Positions 11,256 to 11,963 of a stretch of 11,963 nt of DNA are shown here, in pieces. The notes below the pieces were generated by a model. It was not told the origin of the DNA, did no database searches, and worked only from the letters and a program-made list of their open reading frames with translations. Source of the DNA: Microcaldota archaeon (lineage in GTDB: Archaea; Micrarchaeota; Micrarchaeia; Anstonellales; Bilamarchaeaceae); contig DAOVFD010000025.1 of NCBI GenBank assembly GCA_030668565.1, positions 1-11,963 of the forward strand, written 5' to 3'. The translations under genes were made by a program, and so were the position numbers. Position 1 is the stretch's first letter. Each line of letters starts with the position of its first letter.

Positions 11256-11393
11256 TTAATCAGTGGAAACCTCTTTGGCTATCGGAGGTCTTGTCTTAAG
11301 CAGTATTCTTGCTCCGGTGGACGGAAAAGCAAAGGCCTTGTCGACGCTTATTTTAACAACTTCCCCGGTTTTGTGTTCTTTGTATTCGGGCAT
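11256..11393 (-). CDS. rpoP: RNA polymerase subunit P homologue lacking all zinc cysteines
   Basis: The 45-residue ORF starts at ATG 11393, with GAGGT seven nt upstream overlapping the eL43 stop. Its second half, GARILLKTRPPIAKEVSTD, is the diagnostic C terminus of archaeal Rpo12/RpoP (GYRILxKxRPPIxKxVxAR). The start MPEYKEHKTGEVVKISVDK aligns with the normal Y-K-C-x-x-C-G-x-x-V. The first pair of cysteines is replaced (CxxC by EHKT) and so is the second (CPYCG by FPSTG), so there is no cysteine in the protein. RpoP (Rpb12/Rpo12) helps join the Rpo3/Rpo10/Rpo2 assembly platform. The intact frame, ribosome-binding site and operon position argue for a functional zinc-free version. Confidence 0.82.
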   Translation of the reverse strand: MPEYKEHKTGEVVKISVDKAFAFPSTGARILLKTRPPIAKEVSTD

Positions 11394-11403
11394 AATCAAA
11401 ACC

Positions 11404-11643
11404 TCATCTGAATGTGCGTGAATATTCGCTTATAAGGCGTGCTGCAACCTCTCCGACTTCGGTGCGCAGGCTGTATGCCCCTCCTGCGAACTCAGCTCCA
11501 CAGGACCTGCACCTCCATAATGCCATTCCCTTCCTTACCACTTTCTTCTTGTTGCATTTGGGGCATTCGTACCATTTTTTTGCATTGTCTATGGATTTTT
11601 CTGCAAGTTTCCTTATCCTTGCACCGTACTTCGCAGTCCTCAT
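11404..11643 (-). CDS. rpl37ae: Large ribosomal subunit protein eL43 (L37Ae)
   Basis: The 79-residue protein starts MRTAKYGARIRKLAEKS at ATG 11643, seven nt after AGGTG; an in-frame GTG at 11652 lies within that site. The zinc ribbon is intact: CPKCNKKKV and WRCRSCGAEFAGGAYS, with the typical FAGGAY motif. It is a component of the 50S subunit. It follows rrp42 by 24 nt and precedes rpoP by 10 nt, the usual archaeal gene order. Confidence 0.95.
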   Translation of the reverse strand: MRTAKYGARIRKLAEKSIDNAKKWYECPKCNKKKVVRKGMALWRCRSCGAEFAGGAYSLRTEVGEVAARLISEYSRTFR

Positions 11644-11667
11644 ATTAGGCACCTGTTATCTCTGAGA

Positions 11668-11963
11668 TTAGAGCAGTAATTTTCTTAGTTCGGAACCCTT
11701 TTTAAATGCTATGTCGATGTTGTTCAGAAGTTCCTCCTTCATAATGCTGCCTTGGGCTTTCTGTATTGCACAGACATGTTTTTCAGTGGTGGCAATGGTT
11801 ATCCTTGTATCTGCCACGTTCTCCTCATCTACCAAAGGATCTACAATCCACTCATTGCCGACTTTAACGAACGTTGTGGAAATCGGAACTGCCTTCGGGT
11901 TAAGCGGACCGGTGTATTCTCCTCTTACTATTGCAGCGTTCTCTATCTTCGGTATCTTTGCAT
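11668..11963 (-). CDS. rrp42: Exosome core subunit Rrp42, C-terminal part (cut by window edge)
   Basis: The last 97 codons of a gene that enters from beyond the window, ending TAA at 11668. The segment NPKAVPISTTFVKVGNEWIVDPLVDEENVADTRITIATTEKHVCAIQKAQGSI, followed by a terminal helix (LLNNIDIAFKKGSELRKLLL), is the second RNase PH domain of archaeal Rrp42. This subunit is the non-catalytic partner of Rrp41 in the hexameric ring that degrades RNA 3'-5' by phosphorolysis. Rrp41 and Rrp4 are expected upstream, outside the window. Confidence 0.92.
   Translation of the reverse strand, partial: AKIPKIENAAIVRGEYTGPLNPKAVPISTTFVKVGNEWIVDPLVDEENVADTRITIATTEKHVCAIQKAQGSIMKEELLNNIDIAFKKGSELRKLLL

Overview
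The window is archaeal. It carries the usual archaeal exosome/ribosome/KEOPS/prefoldin gene string (Rrp42, eL43, RpoP, Brix, Pcc1, prefoldin beta). It also has TATA boxes about 26 nt ahead of several start codons, Shine-Dalgarno sites of the GAGGTGAT type inside operons, a tRNA-His with an encoded G-1:C73 pair, and tRNA introns. Reduced proteins (a half-length Brix protein, a cysteine-less RpoP, a short-form PurA) would fit a streamlined lineage such as a DPANN archaeon, but lineage is inference only.

Layout. (1) 1-676, minus strand: a VIT1/CCC1-type transporter, cut by the window edge, preceded by an overlapping DUF211 gene. (2) 690-2260, plus strand: a 46-residue zinc-ribbon protein, a lysine-rich unknown protein and a ZIP metal transporter. 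With the VIT gene this makes a loose metal-handling neighbourhood. (3) 2426-3481, plus strand: an ATP-grasp ligase, which ends flush against a convergent alanine-dehydrogenase/PNT-family gene (minus, apparently CTG-started). (4) 4515-5521, minus strand: tRNA-His with an apparent D-loop intron, then an MBL/beta-CASP-like hydrolase. (5) 5607-7961, plus strand: a large secreted, C-terminally anchored beta-helix surface protein. (6) 7970-8244, minus strand: a 51-residue coiled-coil protein and an intron-bearing tRNA-Ser(GGA). (7) 8348-11963, minus strand: one tightly packed operon reading Rrp42, eL43, RpoP, half-Brix, Pcc1, prefoldin beta, DHH phosphoesterase, a purA 5' fragment, purA.

The main operon joins RNA decay (exosome), ribosome structure and assembly, transcription, tRNA t6A modification (KEOPS), protein folding (prefoldin) and nucleotide metabolism. 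The most notable observations are: an RpoP in which every zinc-ribbon cysteine is replaced; a 12-codon relic of a second purA start, ATGA-coupled to the DHH gene and ending at a perfect inverted repeat, directly upstream of the intact purA; a likely 17-nt intron in the D-loop of tRNA-His; a minimal 14-nt intron in tRNA-Ser; and a Brix protein reduced to its N-terminal half. I found no CRISPR array, insertion sequence or obvious defence system.
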